Shown one piece after another: positions 39,300 to 52,840 of a DNA stretch of 64,000 bases. Position 1 is the stretch's first letter. Every line of letters starts with the position of its first letter. A model generated the notes under the pieces. The model searched no databases and was not told where the DNA came from. It saw only the letters and a list, made by a program, of their open reading frames with translations. The stretch is taken from assembly GCF_037975245.1 (NCBI RefSeq), contig NC_092583.1, positions 5,987,264 to 6,051,263 on the forward strand. Direction: 5' to 3'. Source of the DNA: Apostichopus japonicus. Lineage: Eukaryota > Echinodermata > Holothuroidea > Aspidochirotida > Stichopodidae. The position numbers were made by a program, and so were the translations under genes.

Positions 39300-41994
39300 T
39301 CGAATGTTCAGTACCGACCAATCGATTGTGCTGTACCGATCAATCGATTGTGCGGTACCGATCAATCGAATGTGCGGTACCGATAAATCGAAAGTGCGGG
39401 TCCGATCAATCGATTGTATGTGCTGATCAATCGAATAAGCGGTGACGATGAATCGAGGGCGGTACCGATAAATCAAATGTGCGTTGCCGATATTGAGAAT
39501 ATGCGGTACCGATCAATCGAATGTGCAGTACCTATCAATCGAATGTGCGGTACCGATAAATCGAATGTGCGTTGCCGATCAATCGAATGTGCAGTGACGA
39601 TCAATCGAATGTGCAGTACCTATCAATCGAATGTGCGGTACCGATCATTCGAATGTGCGTTGCCGATATATCGAATGGGCGGAACCGGTCAATAGAATAG
39701 GCGATTGATCAATCGAATGTGCGGTACCGATAAATCGAATGTGCGGTACCGATAAATCGAATGTGCGTTGCCGATCAATCGAATGAGCAGTGACCGTCAA
39801 TCGAGTGTGCGGTACCGATCAATCGAATGTACGGTACCGATCAATCGAATGTGCGGAACCGAAAAATCGAATATGCGGTATCGTTAAATCGAATGTGCGG
39901 TACCTATCAATCGAATGTGCGGTACCGATAAATCGAATGTGCGTTGCCGATCAATCGAATGTGCAGTGACGGTCAATCGAATGTGCGGTACCGATCAATC
40001 GAGTGTGCGGTACCGATCAATCAAATGTGCGGAACCGATAAATCGAATTTGCGGAACCGATAAATCGAATATGCGGTATCGTTAAATCGAATGTGAGGTA
40101 CCGATCAATCGAATGTGCGGTACCGATAAATCGAATGTGCGTTGTCGATCAATCGAATGTGCACTGACGGTCAATCGAGTGTGCGGTACCGATCATTCGA
40201 ATGTGCGTTGCCGATATATCGAATGTGCGGAACCGGTCAATCGAATATGCGATTGATCAATCGAATGTGCGGTACCGATAAATCGAATGTGCGGTTCCGA
40301 TCAATCGAATGTGCGGTACCGATAAATGGAATGTGCGTTGCCGATAAATCAAATGTGCGGTACCGATTAATCGAATGTGCGGTATCGGTCAATCGATTGT
40401 GCGGTACCGATAAATGGAATGTGCGGTACCTATTAATCGAATGTGCGGTACCGATCAATCAAATGTGCGGAACCGATAAATCGAATGTGCGGAACCGATA
40501 AATCGAATATGCGGTATCGTTAAATCGAATGTGAGGTACCGATCAATCGAATGTGCGTTACCGATCAATCGAATGTGCGTTGTCGATCAATCGAATGTGC
40601 ACTGACGGTCAATCGAATGTGCGGTACCGATCAATCGAATGTAAGGTACCGATCAATCGAATGTAAGGTATCGATAAATCGAAAGTGCGGGTCCGATCAA
40701 TCGATTGTATGTGCTGATCAATCGAATAAGCGGTGACGATCCATCGAGGGCGGTACCTATCAATTAAATGTGCGATATCGATGAATCGAATGTGCGGCAC
40801 CGTTAAATCGAATGTGCAGTACCAAACAATCGAATGTGCGGTACCGATGAATCGAATGTGCGGTACCGATCGATCGAATGTGCGTTGCCGATATATCGAA
40901 TGGGCGAAACCGGTCAATAGAATATGCGATTGATCAATCGAATGTGCGGTACCGATAAATCGAATGTGCGGTACCGATAAATCGAATGTGCGGTATCGAT
41001 CAATCGAATGTTCAGTACCGACCAATCGATTGTGCTGTACCGATCAATCGATTGTGCGGTACCGATCACTCGAATGTGCGGTACCGATAAATCGAAAGTG
41101 CGGGTCCGATCAATCGATTGTATGTGCTGATCAATCGAATAAGCGGTGACGATGAATCGAGGGCGGTACCGATAAATCAAATGTGCGTTGCCGATATTGA
41201 GAATATGCGGTACCGATCAATCGAATGTGCAGTACCTATCAATCGAATGCGCGGTACCGATAAATCGAATGTGCGTTGCCGATCAATCGAATGTGCAGTG
41301 ACGATCAATCGAATGTGCAGTACCTATCAATCGAATGTGCGGTACCGATCATTCGAATGTGCGTTGCCGATATATCGAATGGGCGGAACCGGTCAATAGA
41401 ATAGGCGATTGATCAATCGAATGTGCGGTACCGATAAATCGAATGTGCGGTACCGATAAATCGAATGTGCGTTGCCGATCAATCGAATGAGCAGTGACCG
41501 TCAATCGAGTGTGCGGTACCGATCAATCGAATGTACGGTACCGATCAATCGAATGTGCGGAACCGATAAATCGAATATGCGGTATCGTTAAATCGAATGT
41601 GCGGTACCTATCAATCGAATGTGCGGTACCGATAAATCGAATGTGCGTTGCCGATCAATCGAATGTGCAGTGACGGTCAATCGAATGTGCGGTACCGATC
41701 AATCGAGTGTGCGGTACCGATCAATCAAATGTGCGGAACCGATAAATCGAATTTGCGGAACCGATAAATCGAATATGCGGTATCGTTAAATCGAATGTGA
41801 GGTACCGATCAATCGAATGTGCGGTACCGATAAATCGAATGTGCGTTGTCGATCAATCGAATGTGCACTGACGGTCAATCGAGTGTGCGGTACCGATCAT
41901 TCGAATGTGCGTTGCCGATATATCGAATGTGCGGAACCGGTCAATCGAATATGCGATTGATCAATCGAATGTGCGGTACCGATAAATCGAATGT
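39300..41994 (+). repeat. 1704-bp repeat inside region D
   Basis: About 990 bp at 39300-40290 reappear at 41004-41994 at 1704 bp. The marker block pairs at 39398/41102, and the GCACTGACGG series pairs at 40142/41846. The copies separate near 40290/41994, where one goes to GCGGTTCCGATC and the other to GCGTTGCCGATC with GTTCGG. Confidence 0.83.
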
Positions 41995-42009
41995 GCGTTG
42001 CCGATCAAT

Positions 42010-43702
42010 CGAATGTTCGGTACCGATCAATCGAATGTGCGGTACCGATCAATGGAATGTGCGGAACCGATCAATCGAATATGCTTAACCGATAAATCAA
42101 ATTTGGGATATCGATCAATCGAATGTGCGGTACCGATAAAACGAATGTGCGGTACAAATCAATCGAATATGTGCAACCGATAAATGAAATGTGCGTTGCC
42201 GATAAATCGAATGTGCGTTACCGATCAATCGAATGTGCGGTACCGATCAATGGAATGTGCGGTCCCGATCAATCGAATGTGCGTTCCCGATCAATTGAAT
42301 GTGTGTTGCCGATAAATCGATAATGCGGTACCGATTAATCGAATTTGCGGTACCGATCAATCGATGGTGCGGTGCCGATCAATCGAATGTGCGGTAACGA
42401 TAATTCGAAGGTGCGGTTCCGATCAATCGAATGTGCGGTACCGATAAATGGAATGTGCGTTGCCGATAAATCAAATGTGCGGTACCGATTAATCGAATGT
42501 GCGGTATCGGTCAATCGATTGTGCGGTACCGATAAATGGAATGTGCGGTACCTATTAATCGAATGTGCGGTACCGATCAATCGAATATGCATTGCCGATA
42601 AATCGAATGTGCGAAACCGATCAATCGAATATGCGTTGCCGATCAATCGAATGTGCGGTACCGATCAATCGAATGTGCGGTACCGATTAATGGACTGTGT
42701 GGTACCGATGAATCGAATGTGCGTTGCCGATCAATCGAATGTGCGTTGCCGTGAAAAAGCTTATGTGCGGTACCGATAAATCGAATGTGCGGTCCCGTTC
42801 AATCGAATGTGCGGTACCGATAAATCGAATGTGTGTTGCCGATCAATCGAATGTGCGGTACCGATCAATCTAATGTGCGTACCGATCAATCAAATGTGCT
42901 TTGCCGGTAAATAGAATGTGCGTTACCGATCAATCGATTGTGCGGTGCCAATAAATCGAATGTGCGGTTCATTTAAATGGAATATGCGGTGCCGATAGAT
43001 CGAATGTGCTGTACCGATCAATAGATTGTGCGGTATCGATCAATCGATTGTGCGGTACCGATAAATCAAATGTGCGGAACCGATCAATCGAATGTGCGGT
43101 ACCAATAAATCGAATGTTCGTTGCCTATTAATAGATTATGCTTTACCGATCAATCGAATGTGCAGTACCTATCAATCGAATGTGCGGTACCGATAAATCG
43201 AATGTGCGTTGCCGATCAATCGAATGTGCAGTGACGGTCAATCGAGTGTGCGGTACCGATCATTCGAATGTGCGTTGCCGATATATCGAATGGGCGGAAC
43301 CGGTCAATAGAATAGACGATTGATCAATCGAATGTGCGGTACCGATAAATCGAATGTGCGGTACCGATAAATCGAATGTGCGTTGCCGATCAATCGAATG
43401 AGCAGTGACCGTCAATCGAGTGTGCGGTACCGATCAATCGAATGTACGGTACCGATCAATCGAATGTGCGGAACCGATAAATCGAATATGCGGTATCGTT
43501 AAATCGAATGTGCGGTACCTATCAATCGAATGTGCGGTACCGATAAATCGAATGTGCGTTGCCGATCAATCGAATGTGCAGTGACGGTCAATCGAATGTG
43601 CGGTACCGATCAATCGAGTGTGCGGTACCGATCAATCAAATGTGCGGAACCGATAAATCGAATTTGCGGAACCGATAAATCGAATATGCGGTATCGTTAA
43701 AT
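42010..43702 (+). repeat. 1693-bp chimeric unit, copy 1
   Basis: The unit joins D-type monomers (GTGCAACCGATAAATGAAATG, GATATCGATC, GCAGTGACGG) to a central B-type stretch. That stretch has TGGACTGTGTGG, GTGAAAAAGCTT at 42751, TTTGCCGGTAAATAG and TTCATTTAAATGG near 42967. It therefore looks like a recombinant between two HOR families that was then amplified as one unit. Confidence 0.85.
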
Positions 43703-45400
43703 CGAATGTGAGGTACCGATCAATCGAATGTGCGGTACCGATCAATGGAATGTGCGGAACCGATCAATCGAATATGCTTAACCGATAAATCAAATTTGGG
43801 ATATCGATCAATCGAATGTGCGGTACCGATAAAACGAATGTGCGGTACAAATCAATCGAATATGTGCAACCGATAAATGAAATGTGCGTTGCCGATAAAT
43901 CGAATGTGCGTTACCGATCAATCGAATGTGCGGTACCGATCAATGGAATGTGCGGTCCCGATCAATCGAATGTGCGTTCCCGATCAATTGAATGTGTGTT
44001 GCCGATAAATCGATAATGCGGTACCGATTAATCGAATTTGCGGTACCGATCAATCGATGGTGCGGTGCCGATCAATCGAATGTGCGGTAACGATAATTCG
44101 AAGGTGCGGTTCCGATCAATCGAATGTGCGGTACCGATAAATGGAATGTGCGTTGCCGATAAATCAAATGTGCGGTACCGATTAATCGAATGTGCGGTAT
44201 CGGTCAATCGATTGTGCGGTACCGATAAATGGAATGTGCGGTACCTATTAATCGAATGTGCGGTACCGATCAATCGAATATGCATTGCCGATAAATCGAA
44301 TGTGCGAAACCGATCAATCGAATATGCGTTGCCGATCAATCGAATGTGCGGTACCGATCAATCGAATGTGCGGTACCGATTAATGGACTGTGTGGTACCG
44401 ATGAATCGAATGTGCGTTGCCGATCAATCGAATGTGCGTTGCCGTGAAAAAGCTTATGTGCGGTACCGATAAATCGAATGTGCGGTCCCGTTCAATCGAA
44501 TGTGCGGTACCGATAAATCGAATGTGTGTTGCCGATCAATCGAATGTGCGGTACCGATCAATCTAATGTGCGTACCGATCAATCAAATGTGCTTTGCCGG
44601 TAAATAGAATGTGCGTTACCGATCAATCGATTGTGCGGTGCCAATAAATCGAATGTGCGGTTCATTTAAATGGAATATGCGGTGCCGATAGATCGAATGT
44701 GCTGTACCGATCAATAGATTGTGCGGTATCGATCAATCGATTGTGCGGTACCGATAAATCAAATGTGCGGAACCGATCAATCGAATGTGCGGTACCAATA
44801 AATCGAATGTTCGTTGCCTATTAATAGATTATGCTTTACCGATCAATCGAATGTGCAGTACCTATCAATCGAATGTGCGGTACCGATAAATCGAATGTGC
44901 GTTGCCGATCAATCGAATGTGCAGTGACGGTCAATCGAGTGTGCGGTACCGATCATTCGAATGTGCGTTGCCGATATATCGAATGGGCGGAACCGGTCAA
45001 TAGAATAGACGATTGATCAATCGAATGTGCGGTACCGATAAATCGAATGTGCGGTACCGATAAATCGAATGTGCGTTGCCGATCAATCGAATGAGCAGTG
45101 ACCGTCAATCGAGTGTGCGGTACCGATCAATCGAATGTACGGTACCGATCAATCGAATGTGCGGAACCGATAAATCGAATATGCGGTATCGTTAAATCGA
45201 ATGTGCGGTACCTATCAATCGAATGTGCGGTACCGATAAATCGAATGTGCGTTGCCGATCAATCGAATGTGCAGTGACGGTCAATCGAATGTGCGGTACC
45301 GATCAATCGAGTGTGCGGTACCGATCAATCAAATGTGCGGAACCGATAAATCGAATTTGCGGAACCGATAAATCGAATATGCGGTATCGTTAAATCGAAT
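43703..45400 (+). repeat. 1693-bp chimeric unit, copy 2
   Basis: All marks of copy 1 recur at exactly 1693 bp: 42123/43816, 42345/44038, 42751/44444 and 43138/44831. I noticed no base difference over most of the length, which suggests a recent tandem duplication. Confidence 0.88.
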
Positions 45401-46870
45401 GTGAGGTACCGATCAATCGAATGTGCGGTACCGATAAATCGAATGTGCGTTGTCGATCAATCGAATGTGCACTGACGGTCAATCGAGTGTGCGGTACCGA
45501 TCATTCGAATGTGCGTTGCCGATATATCGAATGTGCGGAACCGGTCAATCGAATATGCGATTGATCAATCGAATGTACGGTACCGATAAATCGAATGTGC
45601 GTTGCCGATCAATCGAATGTTCGGTACCGATCAATCGAATGTGCGGTACCGATCAATGGAATGTGCGGAACCGATCAATCGAATATGCTTAACCGATAAA
45701 TCAAATTTGGGATATCGATCAATCGAATGTGCGGTACCGATAAAACGAATGTGCGGTACAAATCAATCGAATATGTGCAACCGATAAATGAAATGTGCGT
45801 TGCCGATAAATCGAATGTGCGTTACCGATCAATCGAATGTGCGGTACCGATCAATGGAATGTGCGGTCCCGATCAATCGAATGTGCGTTCCCGATCAATT
45901 GAATGTGTGTTGCCGATAAATCGATAATGCGGTACCGATTAATCGAATTTGCGGTACCGATCAATCGATGGTGCGGTGCCGATCAATCGAATGTGCGGTA
46001 ACGATAATTCGAAGGTGCGGTTCCGATCAATCGAATGTGCGGTACCGATAAATGGAATGTGCGTTGCCGATAAATCAAATGTGCGGTACCGATTAATCGA
46101 ATGTGCGGTATCGGTCAATCGATTGTGCGGTACCGATAAATGGAATGTGCGGTACCTATTAATCGAATGTGCGGTACCGATCAATCGAATATGCATTGCC
46201 GATAAATCGAATGTGCGGTACCGATCAATCGAATGTGCGGTACCGATCAATCGAATGTGCGTTGCCGATCAATCGAATGTGCGAAACCGATCAATCGAAT
46301 ATGCGTTGCCGATCAATCGAATGTGCGGTACCGATCAATCGAATGTGCGGTACCGATTAATGGACTGTGTGGTACCGATGAATCGAATGTGCGTTGCCGA
46401 TCAATCGAATGTGCGTTGCCGTGAAAAAGCTTATGTGCGGTACCGATAAATCGAATGTGCGGTCCCGTTCAATCGAATGTGCGGTACCGATAAATCGAAT
46501 GTGTGTTGCCGATCAATCGAATGTGCGGTACCGATCAATCTAATGTGCGTACCGATCAATCAAATGTGCTTTGCCGGTAAATAGAATGTGCGTTACCGAT
46601 CAATCGATTGTGCGGTGCCAATAAATCGAATGTGCGGTTCATTTAAATGGAATATGCGGTGCCGATAGATCGAATGTGCTGTACCGATCAATAGATTGTG
46701 CGGTATCGATCAATCGATTGTGCGGTACCGATAAATCAAATGTGCGGAACCGATCAATCGAATGTGCGGTACCGATAAATCGAATGTTCGTTGCCTATTA
46801 ATAGATTATGCTTTACCGATCAATCGAATGTGCGGTACCGATAAATCGAATGTGCGGTTCCGATCAATCG
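45401..46870 (+). repeat. 1693-bp chimeric unit, partial copy 3
   Basis: Matching resumes at an offset of 1911 bp from copy 2 (43816/45727, 44038/45949) after a 218-bp D-type insertion. It then shifts to 1977 bp (AAGCTT monomer at 44444 and 46421) through a 66-bp, three-monomer gain near 46215. The copy grades into region E near 46.87 kb. Confidence 0.82.
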
Positions 46871-47687
46871 AATGTGCGGTTCCGATCAATCGAATGTGCA
46901 TTACCGATCAATTGAATGTACGGAACCAAGTAATCGATTGTGCTTACCGATAAATCGATTGTGCGGTGCCGATTAATCGAATATGCGGTACCGATCAATC
47001 GAATGTGCGGTACCGATAAATCGAATGTGCGTTGTCGATCAATCGAATGTGCAGTGACGGTCAATCGAGTGTGCGGTACCGATCAATCGAATGTGCGTTG
47101 TCGATATATCGAATGGGCGAAACCGGTCAATCGAATATGAGATTGATCAATCGAATGTGCGGTACCGATAAATCGAATGTGCGTTGTCGATCAATCGAAT
47201 GTGCAGTGACGGTCAATCGAGTGTGCGGTACCGATCATTCGCATGTGCGTTGCCGATATATCGAATGGGCGGAACCGGTCAATCGAATGTGCGGTACCGA
47301 TTAATGGAATGTGCGGAACCGATCAATCGAATATGCGGAACCGATAAATCAAATTTGGGGTATCGATCAATCGAATGTGCGGTACCGATAAAACGAATGT
47401 GCGTACCAATCAATCGAATATGTGCAACCGATAAATGAAATGTGCGTTGCCGATAAATCGAATGTGCGTTACCGATCAATCGAATGTGCGGTACCGATCA
47501 TTCGAATGTGCGTTCCCGATCAATCGAATGTGTGTTGCCGATAAATCGATAATGCGGTACCGATTAATCGAATTTGCGGTACCGATCAATCGATGGTGCG
47601 GTGCCGATCAATCAAATGTGCGGTACCGATAAATGGAATGTGCGTTGCCGATAAATCAAATGTGCGGTACCGGTCAATCGAATGTGC

Positions 47688-47700
47688 GGTTCGAATGTGC
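47688..47700 (+). repeat. 13-bp truncated monomer
   Basis: GTTCGAATGTGCG follows a normal monomer end directly, so nine bases of the 22 are missing from the front. The same truncated form recurs near 47909 and 49450, consistent with being carried along in the region E duplications. Confidence 0.7.
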
Positions 47701-50384
47701 GGTACCGATAAATGGAATGTGCGGTACCTATTAATCGAATTTGCGGTACCGTTCAATCGATGGTACGGTGCCGATCAATCTAATGTGCGTTATCTTCAAT
47801 CTAATGTGCGGTACCGGTCAATCGAATGTGCGGTACCGATAAATGGAATGTGCAGTACATTTAAATAGAATGTGCGGTACCGATCAATCGAATGTGCGGT
47901 TCGAATGTGCGGTACCGATAAATGGAATGTGCGGTACGTATTAATCGAATTTGCGGTACCGTTCAATCGATGGTGCGGTGCCTATCAATCGAATGTGCGG
48001 TAGCGATTAATAGAATGTTCGGTGTATTTAAATATATTATGCTGTACCGATCAATCGAATGTGCGGTACCGATTAATCAAATGTGCGGTATCGATCAATC
48101 GAATGTGTGGTACCGATCAATCAAATGTGCGTGCCGATCAATCGAATGTGCGGTAGCGATTAATAGAATGTTCGGTGTATTTAAATAAAATATGCTGTCC
48201 CGATCAATCGAATGTGCGGTACCGATCAATCAAATGTGCGGTATCGATCAATCGATTGTGCCGTACCGATAAATCGAATGTGCGGTACCGATAAATCGAA
48301 TGCGCGGTACCGATCAATCAAATGTGCGGTATCGATCAGTCGATTGTGCGGTATCGATAAATCGAAAATGCCTTCACGATCAATCGAATGTGCGTTACCG
48401 TTAATTCGAATGTGCGTTGCCGATTAATCGAATGTGCATTACCGATCAATTGAATGTGCGGAACCAAGTAATCGATTGTGATGTACCGATAAATCGATTG
48501 TGCGGTGCCGATTAATCGAATGTGTCCGATGTCGATCAATGGAATGTGCGGTCCCGATCAATCGAATGTGCGGTACCGATCAATCAAATGTGCGGTATCG
48601 ATCAATCGATTGTGCGGTACCGATAAATCGAATGTGCGTTGCCGATTAATCGAATGTGCATTACCGATCAATTGAATGTGCGGAACCAAGTAATCGATTG
48701 TGATGTACCGATAAATCGATTTTGCGGTGCCGATTAATCGAATATGCGGTACCGATCAATCGAATGTGCGGTACCGATAAATCGAATGTGCGTTGTCAAT
48801 CAATCGAATGTGCAGTGACGGTCAATCGATGGTGCGGTACCGATCATTCGAATGTGCGTTGCCGATATATCGAATGGGCGAAACCGGTCAATCGAATATG
48901 CGATTGATCAATCGAATGTGCGGTACCGATAAATCGAATGTGCGTTGCCGATCAATCGAATATTCGGTACCGATCAATCGAATGTGCGGTACCGATCAAT
49001 GGAATGTGCGGAACCGGTCAATCGAATATGCGGAACCGATAAATCAAATTTGGGGTATCGATCAATCGAATGTGCGGTACCGATAAAACGAATGTGCGTA
49101 CCAATCAATCGAATATGTGCTACCGATAAATGAAATGTGCGTTGCCGATAAATCGAATGTGCGTTACCGATCAATCGAATGTGCGGTACCGATCAATGGA
49201 ATGTGCGGTCCCGAACAATCGAATGTGCGGTACCGATAAATGGAATGTGTGTTGCCGATAAATCGATAATGCGGTACCGATTAATCGAATTTGCGGTACC
49301 GATCAATCGATGGTGCGGTGCCGATCAATCGAATGTGCGGTAACGATAATTCGAAGGTGCGGTTCTGATCAATCGAATGTGCGGTACCGATAAATGGAAT
49401 GTGCGTTGCCGATGAATCAAATGTGCGGTACCGATCAATCGAATGTGCGGTTCGAATGTGCGGTACCTATTAATCGAATTTGCGGTACCGTTCAATCGAT
49501 GGTACGGTGCCGATCAATCGAATGTGCGTTATCTTCAATCTAATGTGCGGTACCGATCAATCGAATGTGCGGTACCGATAAATGGAATGTGCGGTACATT
49601 TAAATAGAATGTGCGGTACCGATCAATCGAATGTGCGGTACCTATAAATCAAATGTGCGGTGTCGATGAATCGAATGTGCGGTACTGATTAATCGAATGT
49701 GCGGTACCGATCAATCGAATGTGTGGTACCGATCAATCGAATGTGCGTTGCCGATCAATCGAATGTGCGGTAGCGATTAATAGAATGTTCGGTGTATTTA
49801 AATATATTATGCTGTACCGATCAATCGAATGTGCGGTACCGATCAATCGAATGTGCGGTATCGATCAATCGATTGTGCGGTACCGATAAATCGAATGTGC
49901 GTTCCCGATCAATCGAATGTGCGTTACCGATAAATCGAATGTGCGTTGCCGATAAATCGAATATGCGGTATCGATCAATCGATTGTGCGGTATCGATAAA
50001 TCGAAAATGCCTTCACGATCAATCGAATGTGCGTTACCGATAATTCGAATGTGCGTTGCCGATTAATCGAATGTGCATTACCGATCAATTGAATGTGCGG
50101 AACCAAGTTATCGATTGTGATGTACCGATATATCGATTGTGCGGTGCCGATTAATCGAATGTGTCCGATGTCGATCAATGGAAAGTGCGGTACCGATCAA
50201 TCGAATGTGCGGTACCGATCAATCGAATGGGCGGTGCCGTTAAATCGAATGTGCGTTGCCGATTAATAGATTATGCTTTACCGATCAATCGAATGTGCGG
50301 TACCGATAAATCGATTGTGCGGTGCCGATCAATCGAATGTGCGCTAACGTTAAATCGAATGTGCGTTGCCGATTATTCGATTAT

Positions 50385-50470
50385 GCTTTACCGATCGAAT
50401 TTGCGAATAATCGAATGAACGGTATCGATAAATCGATTGTGTGGTGCCGTTAAATGAATGTGCGGTGCCT
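50385..50470 (+). repeat. Cluster of truncated monomers
   Basis: TTACCGATCGAATTTGCGAATAATCG and, shortly after, GTTAAATGAATGTGCGG show several partial monomers within 90 bases. No unique DNA is inserted. The site looks like repeated small deletions or a fossil breakpoint. Confidence 0.6.
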
Positions 50471-51779
50471 ATTAATCGAATGTGTCCGATGTCGATCAAT
50501 GGAATGTGCGGTACCGATCAATCGAATGTGCGGTACCGATCAATCGAATGTGCGGTACATTTAAATAGAATGTGCGATATCGATTAATCGAATGAGCGTT
50601 GCCGATAAATCGAATGTGCGGAACCGGTCAATCGAATATGCGATTGATCAATCGAATGTGCGGTGCCTATTAATCGAATGTGTCCGATGTCCATCAATCG
50701 AATGTCCGGTACCGATAAATCGATTGTGCGGTGCCGATCAATCGAATGTTTAGTACCGATAAATCGAATGTGCGGTACATTTAAATAGAATGTTCGGTAC
50801 CGATCAATCGAATGTGCGGTCCCGATCAATCGAATGTGCGGTACCGATAAATCGAATGTGCGGTACATTTAAAAAGAATCTGCGGTACCGATAAATCAAT
50901 TGTGCGGTACCGATCAATCGAATGTGCGGTACATTTAAATAGAATGTGCGGTACCGATAAATCAAATGTGCAATGCCGATATATCGATTGTGCGGTGTAT
51001 TTAAATAGAATATGCGGTACCGATAAATCGAATGTGCGGAACCGGTCAATCGAATATGCGATTGATCAATCGAATGTTCGGTACCGATCAATCGAATGTG
51101 CGGTACCGATCAATTGAATGTGCGGAACCGATCAATCGAATATGCGTTGCCGATTAATCGAATGTGCGGTACCGATCAATTGAATGTGCGGTACCAAGTA
51201 ATCGATTGTGCTGTACCGATAAATCGATTGTGCGGTGCCGATTAATCGAATGTGTCCGATGTCGATCAATGGAATGTGCGGTACCGATCAATCGAATGTG
51301 CGGTACCGATCAATAGAATGTGCGGTACATTTAAATAGAATGTGCGTTCCCGATTAATCGAATGAGCGTTGCCCATAAATCGAATGTGCGGTACCGATCA
51401 ATCGAATGTGCGGTACCAATCAATCGAATATGTGCTACCGATAAATGAAATGTGCGTTGCCGATAAATCGAATGTGCGTTACCGATCAATCGAATGTGCG
51501 GTATCGATCAATCGAATGAGCTGTATCGATAAATCGATTGTGCGGTGCCGTTAGGTCGAATGTGCGTAGCCAATTAATCGAATGTGCGTACCGATAAATC
51601 AAATGTGCAATGCCGATATATCGATTGTGCGAAGTATTTAAATAGAATATGCGGTACCGATCAATCGATTGTGCGGTGCCGTTAGGTCGAATGTGCGTAG
51701 CCAATTAATCGAATGTGCGTACCGATAAATCAAATGTGCAATGCCGATATATCGATTGTGCGAAGTATTTAAATAGAAT

Positions 51780-52840
51780 ATGCGGTACATATCAATCAAA
51801 TGTGCGGTACCGATCAATCGAATATGCGACACATTTAAGTAGAATGTGCGTTCCCGATTAATCGAATGAGCGTTGCCGATAAATCGAATGTGCGGAACCG
51901 GTCAATCGAATATGCGATTGATCAATCGAATGTGTGGTACCGATAAATCGAATGTGCGTTGCCGATCAATCGAATGTTCGGTACCGATCAATCGAATGTG
52001 CGGTACCGATCAATCGAATGTGCGGAACAGATCAATCGAATATGCGGAACCGATAAATCAAATTTGCGGTATCGATCAATCGAATGTGCGGTACCGATAA
52101 AACGAATGTGCGGTACCAATCAATCGAATATGTGCTACCGATAAATGAAATGTGCGTTGCCGATAAATCGAATGTGCGTTACCGATCAATCGAATGTGCG
52201 GTATCGATCAATCGAATGAGCTGTACCGATAAATCGATTGTGCGGTGCCGTTAGGTCGAATGTGCGTAGCCAATTAATCGAATGTGCGTACCGATAAATC
52301 AAATGTGCAATGCCGATATATCGATTGTGCGAAGTATTTAAATAGAATATGCGGTACCGATCAATCAAATGTGCGGTACCGATCAATCGAATATGCGACA
52401 CATTTAAGTAGAATGTGCGTTCCCGATTAATCGAATGAGCGTTGCCGATAAATCGAATGTGCGGAACCGGTCAATCGAATATGCGATTGATCAATCGAAT
52501 GTGTAGTACCGATAAATCGAATGTGCGTTGCCGATCAATCGAATGTTCGGTACCGATCAATCGAATGTGCGGTACCGATCAATCGAATGTGCGGAACCGA
52601 TCAATCGAATATGCGGAACCGATAAATCAAATTTGCGGTATCGATCAATCGAATGTGCGGTACCGATAAAACGAATGTGCGGTACCAATCAATCGAATAT
52701 GTGCTACCGATAAATGAAATGTGCGTTGCCGATAAATCGAATGTGCGTTACCGATCAATCGAATGTGCGGTATCGATCAATCGAATGAGCTGTACCGATA
52801 AATCGATTATGCGGTGCCGTTAGGTCGAATGTGCGTAGCC
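51780..52840 (+). repeat. 569-bp tandem unit in region F
   Basis: Two successive units begin with ACACATTTAAGTAG-type monomers and pair at 569 bp (51873/52442). The same pair is present in the second 5.2-kb copy (57126/57695). The length is 26 monomers less three bases, reflecting one 20-bp and one 21-bp monomer. Confidence 0.83.

Larger units (their letters stand above)
33481..42010 (+). repeat. Region D: second higher-order repeat family
   Basis: The family is marked by a block GGGTCCGATCAATCG, TTGTATGTGCTGATC, AATAAGCGGTGACGATC, CGAGGGCGG. It starts 11 times, at 33615, 34028, 34792, 35117, 36626, 37039, 37804, 38129, 39398, 40689 and 41102. The spacing series 413, 764, 325 occurs twice in full and 413 once more. 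A 20-bp monomer (ATTGATCAATCGAATGTGCG) first appears here. Neither mark was seen in regions A-C. Confidence 0.9.
46871..51370 (+). repeat. Region E: irregular satellite with a 1.7-kb duplication
   Basis: Two loosely matched halves lie about 1.64-1.7 kb apart. A series with GCGTACCAATCAATCG near 47400 recurs near 49096 (offset about 1695). AATGCCTTCACGATC at 48367 recurs at 50006 (offset 1639). AACCAAGTAATCGATTG near 46925 recurs near 48684. Offsets drift because of frequent small indels. Truncated monomers are unusually common here. Confidence 0.75.

Noticed and set aside
45949-46449. Longest open frame (166 codons, plus strand) and many others of 60-147 codons on both strands
   Set aside because: All are the same repeat-derived peptide series read from satellite DNA, open only because the consensus lacks stops in the forward frames. 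They start and stop at arbitrary variant monomers, shift frame at 20-, 21- and 24-bp monomers, and have no non-repeat domain. I do not call any as a gene.
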